Source: JABDQW01 sp942492025 (GTDB lineage: Bacteria > Pseudomonadota > Gammaproteobacteria > SZUA-229). From it: a stretch of DNA of 64,000 nt. The position numbers and the translations under genes are program-made. The stretch's first letter is position 1, and each line of letters begins with the position of its first letter. The notes under the pieces are model-generated. The model saw only the letters and a program-made list of their open reading frames with translations, was not told where the DNA came from and ran no database searches. This document shows, in pieces, positions 43,528 through 52,573 of this stretch. The stretch is taken from the NCBI GenBank assembly GCA_942492025.1, contig CALODJ010000009.1, positions 62,001-126,000 on the forward strand, given 5' to 3'.

Positions 43528-44931
43528 TCACTGGTTGTTTGATTTGAAGAATCCACGATCGCTGATTATTTTCACGACGTCGGATGGCACCATACTTTTC
43601 CAATCGGTGTCATCATTGCGGATTTTTTCGAGGACATTGTCTGCGTGGATGGACAGGTGGCTATGCTCAACGGTATTGAGCTCACGGATATACCTGTTCT
43701 CCAACAAGTGCTGATATAAATGGCTCAGGTGTTGCGGTACCTGCAAGTTACTGGCGGTGATCAGTTTGCCGTTTTCATTGTCAATTGTCGGGCAGACAAA
43801 CATGCGCATGTCATTTCTGAACAGGCGGCCAAATGATTCCAGAATACCGCCTTCAAGGTCTTCATAATAGTGTTCGTCGAATACCAGTTTGAGTGTGGGT
43901 ATGCCGAGTGCGATTGCCACCGGTTTGCTCGTTTGCTTGAACAGATACTGTGCCAGACGGTAGAACTCACCATAGTCAGATATCATTACGTTTTTACCTA
44001 GTGCACATAAAATTTCAACCCGGTGCAAAAAATCTACAACATCGATGTCGTCACCACCATCCAGATTGCTCAAGGTCATTTCGCTGAGCACAACAACATC
44101 CCCGGGGTTTATGTCGGGTTCCTGGCAGAATGACTCATAGGCACAGTCGAGCATGTTAATGGTCAGGTGCGTGGGTGGACGGAAACGGCTGCGCTCAACC
44201 AGAACCGCTTTTTTATACAATGCATCCGCAGGCTGAACCAGCTTGCCGTTTGCCTGAAACATAGCGGCCTTTGTCAGACCCAACTGTACCAGTCTGAGTG
44301 CCATCAGGCGGTTATCGACGGTTTCAAATGCAGGCCCTTCGAAATCGACCATGTCGATTTCTAATAAATCCTGTCCGAGTTGATCCATCAGTGATACCAG
44401 CAGTTCTACCGGATTCTGATACAGGTAATGTGCTCCGTAGATAAGATTGACACCGAGCACACCAAGCGTGTCCTGATCCTGGGTATTGGACTGTCCCTTG
44501 AGGACGACGTGCAGGTCGATCTGTGATGCCGGTGCCTGCGCTTCGGTCTGAAAGCGGATGCCGAGCCAGCCATGACCGGCCTGTTGTTGAGTGTGGCTGA
44601 AGGTTGAAACAGTATTCGCAAAGGCAAAAAAAGTACAATTGCCACCTCGTGTTTCTCCCAGACGCTGATCAACCAGGGTGTACTCCTTGTCCAGCATGGA
44701 TTGCAGGCGTTCTCGGCTGACATATCGCTTGCAGGGGCCGTAAATCGTATCGCTAAACTTCATATCGTAGGCGGACATGGCTTTCGCAATTGAACCGGCA
44801 GCTCCACCGACTTTGAAAAACCAGCGCACTGTCTCCTGGCCAGCACCGATCTCGGCTATGGTGCCGTAGGGTCGTACATCCATGTTGAAAGTCAATGCCT
44901 TGTGGTAGGTGTCCAGGTCTTTTTTGCTCAT
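43528..44931 (-). CDS. Conserved hypothetical protein, 467 aa
   Basis: A large soluble protein widespread in bacteria, of unproven function. Starts with a family-like opening, KKDLDTYHKALTFNMDVRPYGTIAEIGAGQETVRWFFK (residues 3-40), GGAAGSIAKAMSAYDMKFSD (42-61) and GGNCTFFAFANTVSTFSH (96-113). The C-terminal half has VVVLSEMTLSNLDGGDD and GKNVMISDYGEFYRLAQYL. No signal peptide or membrane helix. Public names attached to such proteins are not reliable. A second half resembling a nucleotide-binding fold is possible. Convergent with the basic coiled-coil gene; its own 5' region is 546 bp of non-coding DNA. Confidence 0.8.
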   Translation of the reverse strand: MSKKDLDTYHKALTFNMDVRPYGTIAEIGAGQETVRWFFKVGGAAGSIAKAMSAYDMKFSDTIYGPCKRYVSRERLQSMLDKEYTLVDQRLGETRGGNCTFFAFANTVSTFSHTQQQAGHGWLGIRFQTEAQAPASQIDLHVVLKGQSNTQDQDTLGVLGVNLIYGAHYLYQNPVELLVSLMDQLGQDLLEIDMVDFEGPAFETVDNRLMALRLVQLGLTKAAMFQANGKLVQPADALYKKAVLVERSRFRPPTHLTINMLDCAYESFCQEPDINPGDVVVLSEMTLSNLDGGDDIDVVDFLHRVEILCALGKNVMISDYGEFYRLAQYLFKQTSKPVAIALGIPTLKLVFDEHYYEDLEGGILESFGRLFRNDMRMFVCPTIDNENGKLITASNLQVPQHLSHLYQHLLENRYIRELNTVEHSHLSIHADNVLEKIRNDDTDWKSMVPSDVVKIISDRGFFKSNNQ

Positions 44932-45477
44932 CGGTTCACAGTCCTTCCTGTTAGCACATTGAAACGCAGTTATAACCTAAATTGCGATTAGCTAACAGAT
45001 CTCGGTTACATTATTGCAAGATAACGGCATCGGGGTGACGGTAGGATAAATATTGAGGCAGACGACTGTATTGATTGAATCGGTATCGATCCGTCAGCTT
45101 TCACGCGCCACAGAATTTTCGTCGGCTCTTGTTCATGCAAAATCGAGAAAATTCCAGAGTAGCCTCGTATTGAAGTTTGCAATCAGTTCGCACGCAAGAA
45201 ATCAAGTTTCAACGCTTGGTTGCAGAAAAGATTGATGCCCTGACAGTTTTACCGTTTTAAGGGTGGCTAGCTGTGTCTTCATGCCGGTATTTCTCAACAG
45301 GCGATGTGATGGGCGTGCCGGTTTGCACGCTGACTATGCTCTGGAGAAGTATGCAGCTCAGGGATGAGTCGATAACGCCTCCGCAACATTCGCTTCGCTG
45401 CCGGTAGGATTGTGAATCTTTTGTGATATTTCAGGTCTAGAATATCAAGTCTGGATGACAACCCGGGGTATTCTGCG
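44932..45477. other. Intergenic between unknown gene and regulator
   Basis: About 545 bp. Contains only weak open frames (for example 45053-45235) without ribosome binding sites. A fragment resembling the repeat core (GGTATTTCTCAACAGG) is near 45285. No promoter or terminator is convincing. Confidence 0.4.
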
Positions 45478-46236
45478 ATGCAGTACAATAGACGCGACGC
45501 TGCGTTGAATAAACCGGCGACGTATCAACAAGCCAGTGGCAAGCGTATACTGGTTGTGGAAGACGATGTCGATATCAGCCATCTACTGAAAATCAATCTC
45601 AAAGACATTGCTTTTCAGGTTGATGTCGTCAATAACGGTATCGATGGCCTCAATCGGGCGACTAATCATGATTACCAGTTGATCGTACTGGACCTGATGC
45701 TCCCCGGCATGGACGGTCTTGAATTGTGTCGTCGTCTGCGCAGTCAATCCGTCAATATCCCAGTACTGATGTTAACAGCCCGGTCATCTGAACTGGACCG
45801 GGTGCTGGGTCTGGAACTGGGTGCAGATGATTATCTGACCAAGCCATTCTCGATTCTGGAACTACAGGCTCGGGTAAAAGCGATACTACGCAGAGTCGAA
45901 TTTTCGGCACAGCAGCTGGTAGCAAATCCCGATGAAAAGATCGATGTCGAAACGCTGGTTATCGACGTATCGCGCAGAAGTGTTTTCATTGAACACCGGC
46001 CTGTCGATCTGACGGCGAAGGAATTCGATCTGTTATTGTACTTTGCGCGTCATCCGGGCAGAGTTTTTAGCCGTGGACAGCTGCTCGACCATGTCTGGGG
46101 TTACAGCCACAATGGCTATGAACATACCGTCAATTCACACATCAACCGCCTGCGCAAGAAAATCGACATTAATCCGAAACGATCGCAGTATATCGAAACC
46201 GTCTGGGGTGTCGGTTACCGTTTCAAAGAAAATTAG
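45478..46236 (+). CDS. OmpR/PhoB-type response regulator
   Basis: A 252-aa regulator. The receiver (about 22-140) has ILVVEDD, phospho-acceptor Asp72 in VLDLMLPGMDG and the Lys in LTKPFS. The winged helix (about 155-250) ends HTVNSHINRLRKKI and ETVWGVGYRFK. The N-terminal 20 residues before the receiver are extra and may be disordered. The kinase gene follows 7 bp later, so they form a two-component system. Target genes unknown. Confidence 0.92.
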   Translation: MQYNRRDAALNKPATYQQASGKRILVVEDDVDISHLLKINLKDIAFQVDVVNNGIDGLNRATNHDYQLIVLDLMLPGMDGLELCRRLRSQSVNIPVLMLTARSSELDRVLGLELGADDYLTKPFSILELQARVKAILRRVEFSAQQLVANPDEKIDVETLVIDVSRRSVFIEHRPVDLTAKEFDLLLYFARHPGRVFSRGQLLDHVWGYSHNGYEHTVNSHINRLRKKIDINPKRSQYIETVWGVGYRFKEN

Positions 46237-46243
46237 CCGACTC

Positions 46244-47770
46244 ATGACTTTCGGGTTGAACAGTCTGTACACAAAGCTGGTACTGGTGCTGTTTTTACTC
46301 TTTATTGCACTCGGCGGTATCTTTCTGGCTGCCGCCCTGTTCACCGCCCCGATGTATCAGCAGGAAGTCAGCCAGCAACTAAATCGCGACCTGGCCAGGT
46401 ACATCGTTAATGAACACGTACTGATTGAGGGCGGCGCGGTGCAGCAGGATAACCTGGAAGCATTGTTCCAGACAGCGATGATTATCAATCCGACGCTCGA
46501 GCTGTATTTGCTCGATGCGCAAGGTCGGGTGATTGCACATTCGATGCCGCACGACAAGGTGAAACGCAAACAGGTATCACTGAAGCCGATCATTACCTTT
46601 TTATCCGGCAACCAACAGGGCCTGATCATGGGCGATGACCCCGGTGATGACAGCCGTCAGAACAGTTTTTCCGTGGCTGCTATTGACTACAGGGGACTAC
46701 GCCAGGGCTATATTTATGCCATTCTGGGTAGCGATAAGATCGAGCACATCAGCGAGGTTTTGCAGCGCAGCCTGATCATGAAATGGAGCGCCAGTGCGGT
46801 ATTCGCGGCATTAATTTTTGCCTTCGCCGCAGGATTGGTGCTGTTCTTTTTTTTGATGCGCAAGCTTCGGGCATTAAGTCAGTCAATGCAGCAATTCAAG
46901 GACACTGACTTGCATGACAAAACACTGACAAGCAGGAATGAGGGAAAGCCACGGGACGAAATTGATGCAATGGCACAGACGTTCAGGCAGATGACCTGGC
47001 GAATACACTCACAGATGCGTCGTTTACAGGAAACTGATGCACTGCGTCGTGAACTGGTGGCGAATGTTTCTCATGATTTGCGCACGCCCTTGTCATCATT
47101 GAGTGGTTACCTGGAAACATTGTTGCTCAAGTCAACGGACCTGAATGATTGCGAGCGACAGGCCTATGTGAAAATTGCACATGAAAACGCCAGGCGCCTG
47201 TCGACAATGGTGGAAGAGCTGTTTGAACTGGCCAAGCTTGACGCCGATGAAGTGAAGCCCCAGCACGAGCAATTTTCCATGGCGGAACTTGTTATTGATG
47301 TCTCACAGAAATTTCATCTGAGTGCAATTGAGAAAGATATCCAATTGAAGGTCGATGTTGACGAAACCGTGCCTTATGTTAATGCAGATGTGGGCATGAT
47401 CGAACGGGTGCTCGATAATCTTATTGATAATGCGCTCCGGCATACACCGGCGGGTGGCTGTGTAAACTTGCGTTTATCGAATCAACAGGGAAAGGTGATA
47501 GTGCTCGTCTCGGACACCGGTTACGGCATCGCTGAAGAAGAGATTCCGCATATCTTCAAACGTTTTTACAGGAAAACCGATACCTGGGGCGACAATGTGG
47601 ATGCTGGAAATGCACAATCCGATGCAGGCGTGGGTGTTGGTCTGGGCTTGGGCCTGGCGATTGCATCGCGTATCATTGAATTGCACGGCGGGCGTCTGTC
47701 AGTGGATAGCGTTTTGCACCAGGGTACAAGCTTTTATTTTTCCCTGCCCGTTCATGTGTCGCCGTCATGA
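46244..47770 (+). CDS. Sensor histidine kinase, BaeS/EnvZ type
   Basis: A 508-aa membrane kinase paired with the preceding regulator. Two membrane helices (about 8-35 and 180-203) enclose a periplasmic sensor domain (about 40-178). Then a HAMP-like linker, HisKA with His277 in NVSHDLRTPLSSLSGYLETL, and an ATPase domain with NLIDNALRHT, DTGYGIAEEEIP and GLGLGLAIASRII. An in-frame extension from 46043 overlaps the regulator and is not real; ATG 46244 starts MTFGLNSLYTKLVLVLFLLF. The signal is unknown. Confidence 0.92.
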   Translation: MTFGLNSLYTKLVLVLFLLFIALGGIFLAAALFTAPMYQQEVSQQLNRDLARYIVNEHVLIEGGAVQQDNLEALFQTAMIINPTLELYLLDAQGRVIAHSMPHDKVKRKQVSLKPIITFLSGNQQGLIMGDDPGDDSRQNSFSVAAIDYRGLRQGYIYAILGSDKIEHISEVLQRSLIMKWSASAVFAALIFAFAAGLVLFFFLMRKLRALSQSMQQFKDTDLHDKTLTSRNEGKPRDEIDAMAQTFRQMTWRIHSQMRRLQETDALRRELVANVSHDLRTPLSSLSGYLETLLLKSTDLNDCERQAYVKIAHENARRLSTMVEELFELAKLDADEVKPQHEQFSMAELVIDVSQKFHLSAIEKDIQLKVDVDETVPYVNADVGMIERVLDNLIDNALRHTPAGGCVNLRLSNQQGKVIVLVSDTGYGIAEEEIPHIFKRFYRKTDTWGDNVDAGNAQSDAGVGVGLGLGLAIASRIIELHGGRLSVDSVLHQGTSFYFSLPVHVSPS

Positions 47771-47976
47771 TTGAATCAACCGGACAATGTCAGATCCCAC
47801 ACGTGCAGAAATCGCGTCTTGCATCGTGATACACTGATCGGGTATTTGTACGGCTTTCGGTGCCCATTACCATCGTTCGCCGTACTCGAATGTGAACGGT
47901 ATGTTGGCGATCAAACACATCCTCGGCATGAAAGCTCTGCCGTGATCGACGGCCGCTAGGCTTGGAGAGAAAGCAA

Positions 47977-48444
47977 ATGGCAACTGAAATTGAGCGCAAA
48001 TTTCTGGTATCTGAGGGTCCATGGCGACAGGCTGATGCGAGGACTTTTCGCCAGGGTTATCTGAGCACCGATAAAGAGAGGACGGTTCGGGTACGAACGA
48101 TCGATGACAAGGCTTATCTGACGATCAAGGGTATCAGTGTTGGTGCCACGCGGCGCGAATACGAGTATGAAATTCCACTGCAGGATGCTAACGAGCTGCT
48201 GGACAATCTGTGTGAACGACCGCTGATCGAGAAACAACGCTATACGCTTGATCATGCCGGCCTGACCTGGGAAGTCGATGTGTTTTTTGGTGAAAATGAT
48301 GGCCTGATCATTGCTGAAGTCGAGCTGGAGCATGAAAACCAGGCATTCGAAAAACCACGGTGGGTGGGCAAGGAGGTCACCGCCGATCCCCGTTACTACA
48401 ACGCCAATCTGATTAGCATGCCCTATTACACCTGGTCGCATTGA
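47977..48444 (+). CDS. CYTH-domain (triphosphate tunnel) phosphatase
   Basis: A 155-aa member of the CYTH superfamily. It has the signature EIERKFLV at residues 4-11, RVRTIDDKAYLTIKG near 43-57, RREYEYEIPL near 63-72 and IIAEVELEHENQAF near 106-119. These basic and acidic residues line a tunnel that binds triphosphates with metal. Similar small bacterial proteins hydrolyse inorganic tripolyphosphate. GGAGAG supports ATG 47977 over an ATG five codons upstream. Alone, followed by a repeat. Confidence 0.88.
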   Translation: MATEIERKFLVSEGPWRQADARTFRQGYLSTDKERTVRVRTIDDKAYLTIKGISVGATRREYEYEIPLQDANELLDNLCERPLIEKQRYTLDHAGLTWEVDVFFGENDGLIIAEVELEHENQAFEKPRWVGKEVTADPRYYNANLISMPYYTWSH

Positions 48445-48513
48445 CACCGCCATACTCTGTTTTCTCTGCATTACAGAGAGTTCGCGGTCTGAACCGCTGC
48501 TACAGCAAACACT

Positions 48514-48586
48514 TAGCCCGCATTTCTCACCAGGCGGCGTGGAATACTGGTAAGGCATTGGTTTTTTGGAGTGAAGCTCGGATGAT
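48514..48586 (+). repeat. TAGCCCGCATTTCTCACCA repeat, second 73-bp copy
   Basis: Same sequence and orientation as 39342-39414 with about four changes. About 70 bp after the CYTH gene. Confidence 0.8.
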
Positions 48587-48699
48587 CAAAAATACAGTGT
48601 GTTATTCAAGCATGCCTATCACGGTTCAGGCTAGTCTTCGTGTCCGCAAGTTAGCTCTGCACTTTTTGTGCTTTTGCGTCAGATATTGAATCTATAAAA

Positions 48700-48722
48700 A
48701 AAGCCCGAGGAGGGCGGGCTTT
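48700..48722 (-). terminator. Rho-independent terminator for the minus-strand unit
   Basis: AAAGCCCG at 48700-48707 pairs perfectly with CGGGCTTT at 48715-48722, with a 7-nt loop. On the minus strand the stem is followed by a run of seven T, the classic arrangement, so it ends transcription coming from the minus strand (the small gene at 49139-49534). On the plus strand only a weaker TTTAATTT follows. Confidence 0.75.
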
Positions 48723-48756
48723 AATTTCAACGCTTCTGGGCATTTATTATTATTTT

Positions 48757-49107
48757 ATTAATCTGCCCAGTTTTCAGCTTCAGCCCTGGCAGCTTTCATG
48801 CCACCGTAGCCGAATACGCTTGCTGTCTCTCAGACAGTCAGGGAATCACATCACTGTATTTCGTCCGCAGCTTGCTCCTCATCTGGCCTGCGATGGTCCA
48901 ACATCTGCTATCCGATTGCGTCGATGCATTGAAAGTGTTTGTAACGGGCTTTGCGTCGTATGGTCGTAGTCTATCCACTTGTCTCTTGCTGTTGTCTAGA
49001 GCACAAGCAATTACCAGTGTACTACCCGATATATCTCTAAATTGTCTATACAGTGGTCTGCCATATTTCGTTGCAAAGCCCTCCGTGTATGCAGTACTTT
49101 TTGACAT
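48757..49107 (-). pseudogene. Possible decayed small gene upstream of the terminator
   Basis: On the minus strand an open frame starts at ATG 49107 (GGAAGAGA about 10 bases upstream), runs 89 codons to a TGA at about 48838, and the same frame continues with a coherent 25-codon tail ending GYGGMKAARAEAENWAD and TAA at 48757, 35 bases before the terminator. The tail looks protein-like but the middle looks decayed. It may be a degraded gene, two unrelated pieces, or an in-frame TGA within a real gene. No family recognised. Confidence 0.3.
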
Positions 49108-49138
49108 CAGTCGATATTCTCTTCCAGTAAAATAGCCC

Positions 49139-49534
49139 TTAAGGTTTGAATAACCTTTTAGCGATGCTGATAAAATCACGTTTTGATTCCCAGGCGATTG
49201 ATATTGCAGCACCGACCATGCCGTCACTGTTATGCCTGAATGCCTGCAATATTAAGGGTGCTATTGCGTTCAGACCCAAAGTGACCTGGTCGCTGTTCAT
49301 GTCCACTTTGTTTGCAATGGTATTGATATCAATTTCATTCAACAACAGTGAAGGATCCTTGGAGCCGAAGGCGGAAATAATCATTTCTATGTCTTTATTA
49401 TGGAAAGCATTCGCAATACCCGAGGCGGCTGCAGGTAAAAATTTTCTGGTTTGGTCCGCTGAAAATCCCGCGTCTTCCATGAGTTCAGACATAGCAATGT
49501 CATACTCTGTAAAACACGCTTTTATAAAGCTCAT
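49139..49534 (-). CDS. Small helical protein, 131 aa, conserved-looking
   Basis: Unrecognised with certainty. Pattern of alternating hydrophobic helices (GFSADQTRKFLPAAASGIANAF, INTIANKVDMNSDQVTLGLNAI) resembles small helical DUF937/DUF2780-type proteins. No signal peptide. GAGGTGGTGG lies before ATG 49534. It appears to be the first gene of a minus-strand transcript that ends at 48700-48722. Confidence 0.55.
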   Translation of the reverse strand: MSFIKACFTEYDIAMSELMEDAGFSADQTRKFLPAAASGIANAFHNKDIEMIISAFGSKDPSLLLNEIDINTIANKVDMNSDQVTLGLNAIAPLILQAFRHNSDGMVGAAISIAWESKRDFISIAKRLFKP

Positions 49535-49915
49535 CTGACCACCACCTCTATTATCGGCAACACGTTGTTGTGTAAGTCATCAAACTGCACTGACACTATA
49601 AAAAAGCTGGTCACTATAGGCAATGACTTGAATGCAGAGTTAACAATTGCTTACACTTGACAGTAGGGGTGGTAATGATGCGTGCGTTGCGCTAGCGGTT
49701 ACTACTCCAGCATGACTGAGTATTTATGGTGAAGTAAAAGTGACCACACATACCAGGGTTATACCGCAGAGACGCAGACTTAACGACTGGTCTTCGTGTC
49801 CGCAAAATTGCGCTTAAATTCAACTCTGGCTATTGCTACGCTTTTCACTCCAGTGCAGCATTCCGGTCACTTTCATTTGGCATATAACCATTTTACGCAA
49901 CCTGCATGGAGTGTC
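49535..49915. other. Intergenic between two minus-strand units
   Basis: About 380 bp between the CHASE2 kinase stop and the small helical gene. Should contain the promoter of the latter. No repeat or RNA gene recognised; the weak frames overlapping here are not coding. Confidence 0.4.
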
Positions 49916-52573
49916 TCATTCACCAGGCTCTATCGGTTCAACTGGCTCAACCTGAGGGATTTTCAAACAAAAAGCCGAGCCTTGACCCGGCTTACTTTCA
50001 ACATCAACATGACCCGAATGACGTCTTGCCACTGCATCAACAAACGCCAGACCGAGACCTATGCCCTGTTTACGTTCTACACCATTACCCCGGGTGCGTC
50101 TGAACATTTCAAATAAATGCGGGAGTTCTTCTGGGGAGATTCCTGAGCCCTGGTCAATGACACAGCAGGCTATCGTATTATTGTGCTGGTTGACTGTGAC
50201 ATTCACAATTGAACCGGATTCACTATGTTTTATAGCATTGGATAGCAGGTTGAGAATTGCGCGTTCCAGTAAATCGGGTTCTGCATGTGTCCATAATTCA
50301 TCGCAATCAAACTCGTGATGAATCGTTACTTTCATTTTATTTGACAGCGCCCATATCTGATCGATCGCATTTAGCACCACACTGTTAAAATCAATATCGT
50401 AGAAATGTAGATTCTCATCCGTATTGGCACGCGATAATTGCAAAAACTGCTCGGCCAGGTGCAATGTTTTATGCGTATTTTTATCCATATCATCCAGCAT
50501 GGTGCGCATTTCATCGACGCTGGTTTTATGTTTTGTCAGCTCAATCATCGCCAGCATCGATGACAGAGGAGAGCGCAGGTCGTGTGAAAGGAAATTCAGT
50601 ACCTCACTGCGTTTGCGTTCACTGGCTTTCAACATGCTGATATCTGATAAATTCACAACGAAGCCATCAAACACATCACCAATGATTCTTAATGGGCTGA
50701 TTTCGACCATAAGGTCCCGACCTGCCATATGCTGCGCCTGAGTCAGCAAACGTTCCTGCCTGAACAGTACGGGCTGCAGCAATGATCTCCAGCTTTCGCC
50801 ATCAACGAGTCGGACCTGCGCAAGTATATCGGTCAATGCCTGACCGTTGAGGTCTGCATTATCATCACCATACAGATACCATGCCGCGCGGCGGTTTGAC
50901 AGCATGACCTGACCTCGGCTGTTGCATATCAAGACACCATCGGCCATACCGGACAAGCTATCATCAATAATTTGCCGTAGTGCTTCATATTCACTACCGA
51001 CTTCCTGGACCTGCTTGATTTTTGCCTTGATTACATCTTCCAGGTACGCAACGTGATCGGTCTCTGTACTCAATGGTGTCATGATCAGGCTGTTCAACAA
51101 TCGCATTTCGTCATCGCTGATGGAGGTATCCGGTCCGATACTCAAACCCAGCTCGCAGGGCATGTTGTGATAGCGTACCCGGGCCCAGTAGCTATTACGC
51201 TCTATAGTCCAGCCCTCTGGTTTCAAATCACCGAAATTGCGCATGGGTACGGGGTCCTCCTCGAGGAGATTCACGCCGTTCTGATCCTGCAATACCCAAC
51301 CCCTGATTGGCACGAATAGCTTGATAAATTTTATCTCATCAACGATGTTTCTGTCCTTGAACATACTCAATGCTTTCTGTCTGGCCGAAAGTTGATTCAA
51401 CTCGGCATTGATGTGGCGCATTGCCAGCACCAGTCTGCGCCAGCTCCAGAGTGGATAACTGAGAAACTGGAACAGCAATATTGTCGATACCGGCACCCAG
51501 ATCCCAGAGAACCATAGCAGCAGTGCCACAACAACCAGGGTACCCGCAACAATGCTGAACAGTACCAGCAGGGTGCTGGTCGGATTCAGGAACGGGTAGA
51601 GCAGAAGCGGTAAAGCCACGAACAGGGCTGTAATCAATAATAACCAGGATGTTTCCAGTTCAATGATGCGCAACTGATTGAGGATCGCATCGATAATATT
51701 CGCAACGATCTCAACACCCGGCATGGCGCCGCTATGACCCGATAGCGGTGTGGGCAGGGCATCAGCCAGTCCTTCAGCAGTCGTTCCAATCAACACAATC
51801 TTGTCGTGAAAGAGGTTTTTCGGGTATTGCCCCGATAGCACCTGCGCGTAGCCGATCTGTTTAACATGTCCAGGCGGACCGGCATACGGTATCAGGAAGG
51901 GGTACTCCCTGGCCCAAAGCATGGGCGAATACTGGTTTACGTGCGCTGTGTGGTTGCGCGTATGCTGCAGCTCGACAGCTTGATCGGTAATGCTCAACAT
52001 GGCAAGACTGTAGTGCAACCAATGTGGTTCACCGATACCTTCCTTGAGATAAACCCTGCGTGCAATACCGTCATCACTGACATCAATATGCACATGTCCA
52101 AGTGCCGCAGCATTACGGCTAAACTCGGGTAATGGCAAAGCCTCAATCGGATATGCGTTCATGCTCTCCTGCGTCATGAAGACCGGCAATACCACCTTGC
52201 CGCTGGCCCTCATCGCACGGGCGAGCAACACATCCGATAAGGGGCTGTTGGCATCGGGCTCATTAAAAATAATGTCCAGCCCAATCACCCGCGGAGATTC
52301 AAGTTCGAGCTGATTGATCAAGCGTGCGTGTGTGGATCTTGGCCAGGGCCATCGTCCCAGCTCTTTCAGGCTTTCATCGTCGATCGCAATGATGATGATG
52401 TCATCGGATACCGTTCGCTTCCAGAGTGACAACTGGGCGTCGTACAGCAGGTTATCCCAGCGCCACAGTAGATTGTAATGAACGAACATCACGGCAATGA
52501 GCGCCACTGCTGCAACGAGCAACAGGTGTTCAACCACACCAGAACTGCTGCCCTTGGTTTTAATCAGCTTCAC
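49916..52573 (-). CDS. CHASE2-domain sensor histidine kinase
   Basis: An 885-aa membrane kinase. After an N-terminal membrane helix (about 18-34), the CHASE2 extracytoplasmic sensor spans about 35-300 (DNLLYDAQLSLWKR, IIIIAIDDESLKELGRWPWPR, VIGLDIIFNE), then three membrane helices (about 305-385), a linker, a PAS domain (about 540-650), and a kinase core with His664 in FLSHDLRSPLSS, plus ATPase motifs NLLSNAIKHS, DQGSGISPEELPHLFEMF and GIGLGLAFVDAV. The start is GTG 52573, overlapping the preceding gene's stop by four bases, so expression is coupled. The partner regulator is the first gene of this three-gene operon. Confidence 0.92.
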   Translation of the reverse strand: MKLIKTKGSSSGVVEHLLLVAAVALIAVMFVHYNLLWRWDNLLYDAQLSLWKRTVSDDIIIIAIDDESLKELGRWPWPRSTHARLINQLELESPRVIGLDIIFNEPDANSPLSDVLLARAMRASGKVVLPVFMTQESMNAYPIEALPLPEFSRNAAALGHVHIDVSDDGIARRVYLKEGIGEPHWLHYSLAMLSITDQAVELQHTRNHTAHVNQYSPMLWAREYPFLIPYAGPPGHVKQIGYAQVLSGQYPKNLFHDKIVLIGTTAEGLADALPTPLSGHSGAMPGVEIVANIIDAILNQLRIIELETSWLLLITALFVALPLLLYPFLNPTSTLLVLFSIVAGTLVVVALLLWFSGIWVPVSTILLFQFLSYPLWSWRRLVLAMRHINAELNQLSARQKALSMFKDRNIVDEIKFIKLFVPIRGWVLQDQNGVNLLEEDPVPMRNFGDLKPEGWTIERNSYWARVRYHNMPCELGLSIGPDTSISDDEMRLLNSLIMTPLSTETDHVAYLEDVIKAKIKQVQEVGSEYEALRQIIDDSLSGMADGVLICNSRGQVMLSNRRAAWYLYGDDNADLNGQALTDILAQVRLVDGESWRSLLQPVLFRQERLLTQAQHMAGRDLMVEISPLRIIGDVFDGFVVNLSDISMLKASERKRSEVLNFLSHDLRSPLSSMLAMIELTKHKTSVDEMRTMLDDMDKNTHKTLHLAEQFLQLSRANTDENLHFYDIDFNSVVLNAIDQIWALSNKMKVTIHHEFDCDELWTHAEPDLLERAILNLLSNAIKHSESGSIVNVTVNQHNNTIACCVIDQGSGISPEELPHLFEMFRRTRGNGVERKQGIGLGLAFVDAVARRHSGHVDVESKPGQGSAFCLKIPQVEPVEPIEPGE

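Larger units (their letters stand above)
48445..48756. other. Intergenic, repeat and terminator
   Basis: Contains the 73-bp repeat at 48514-48586 and the terminator at 48700-48722. The rest has no gene. Confidence 0.5.

Noticed and set aside
46043..46243. N-terminal extension of the histidine kinase over the regulator gene
   Set aside because: It overlaps the regulator's winged helix for about 190 bp and lacks similarity; ATG 46244 gives the usual kinase N-terminus.
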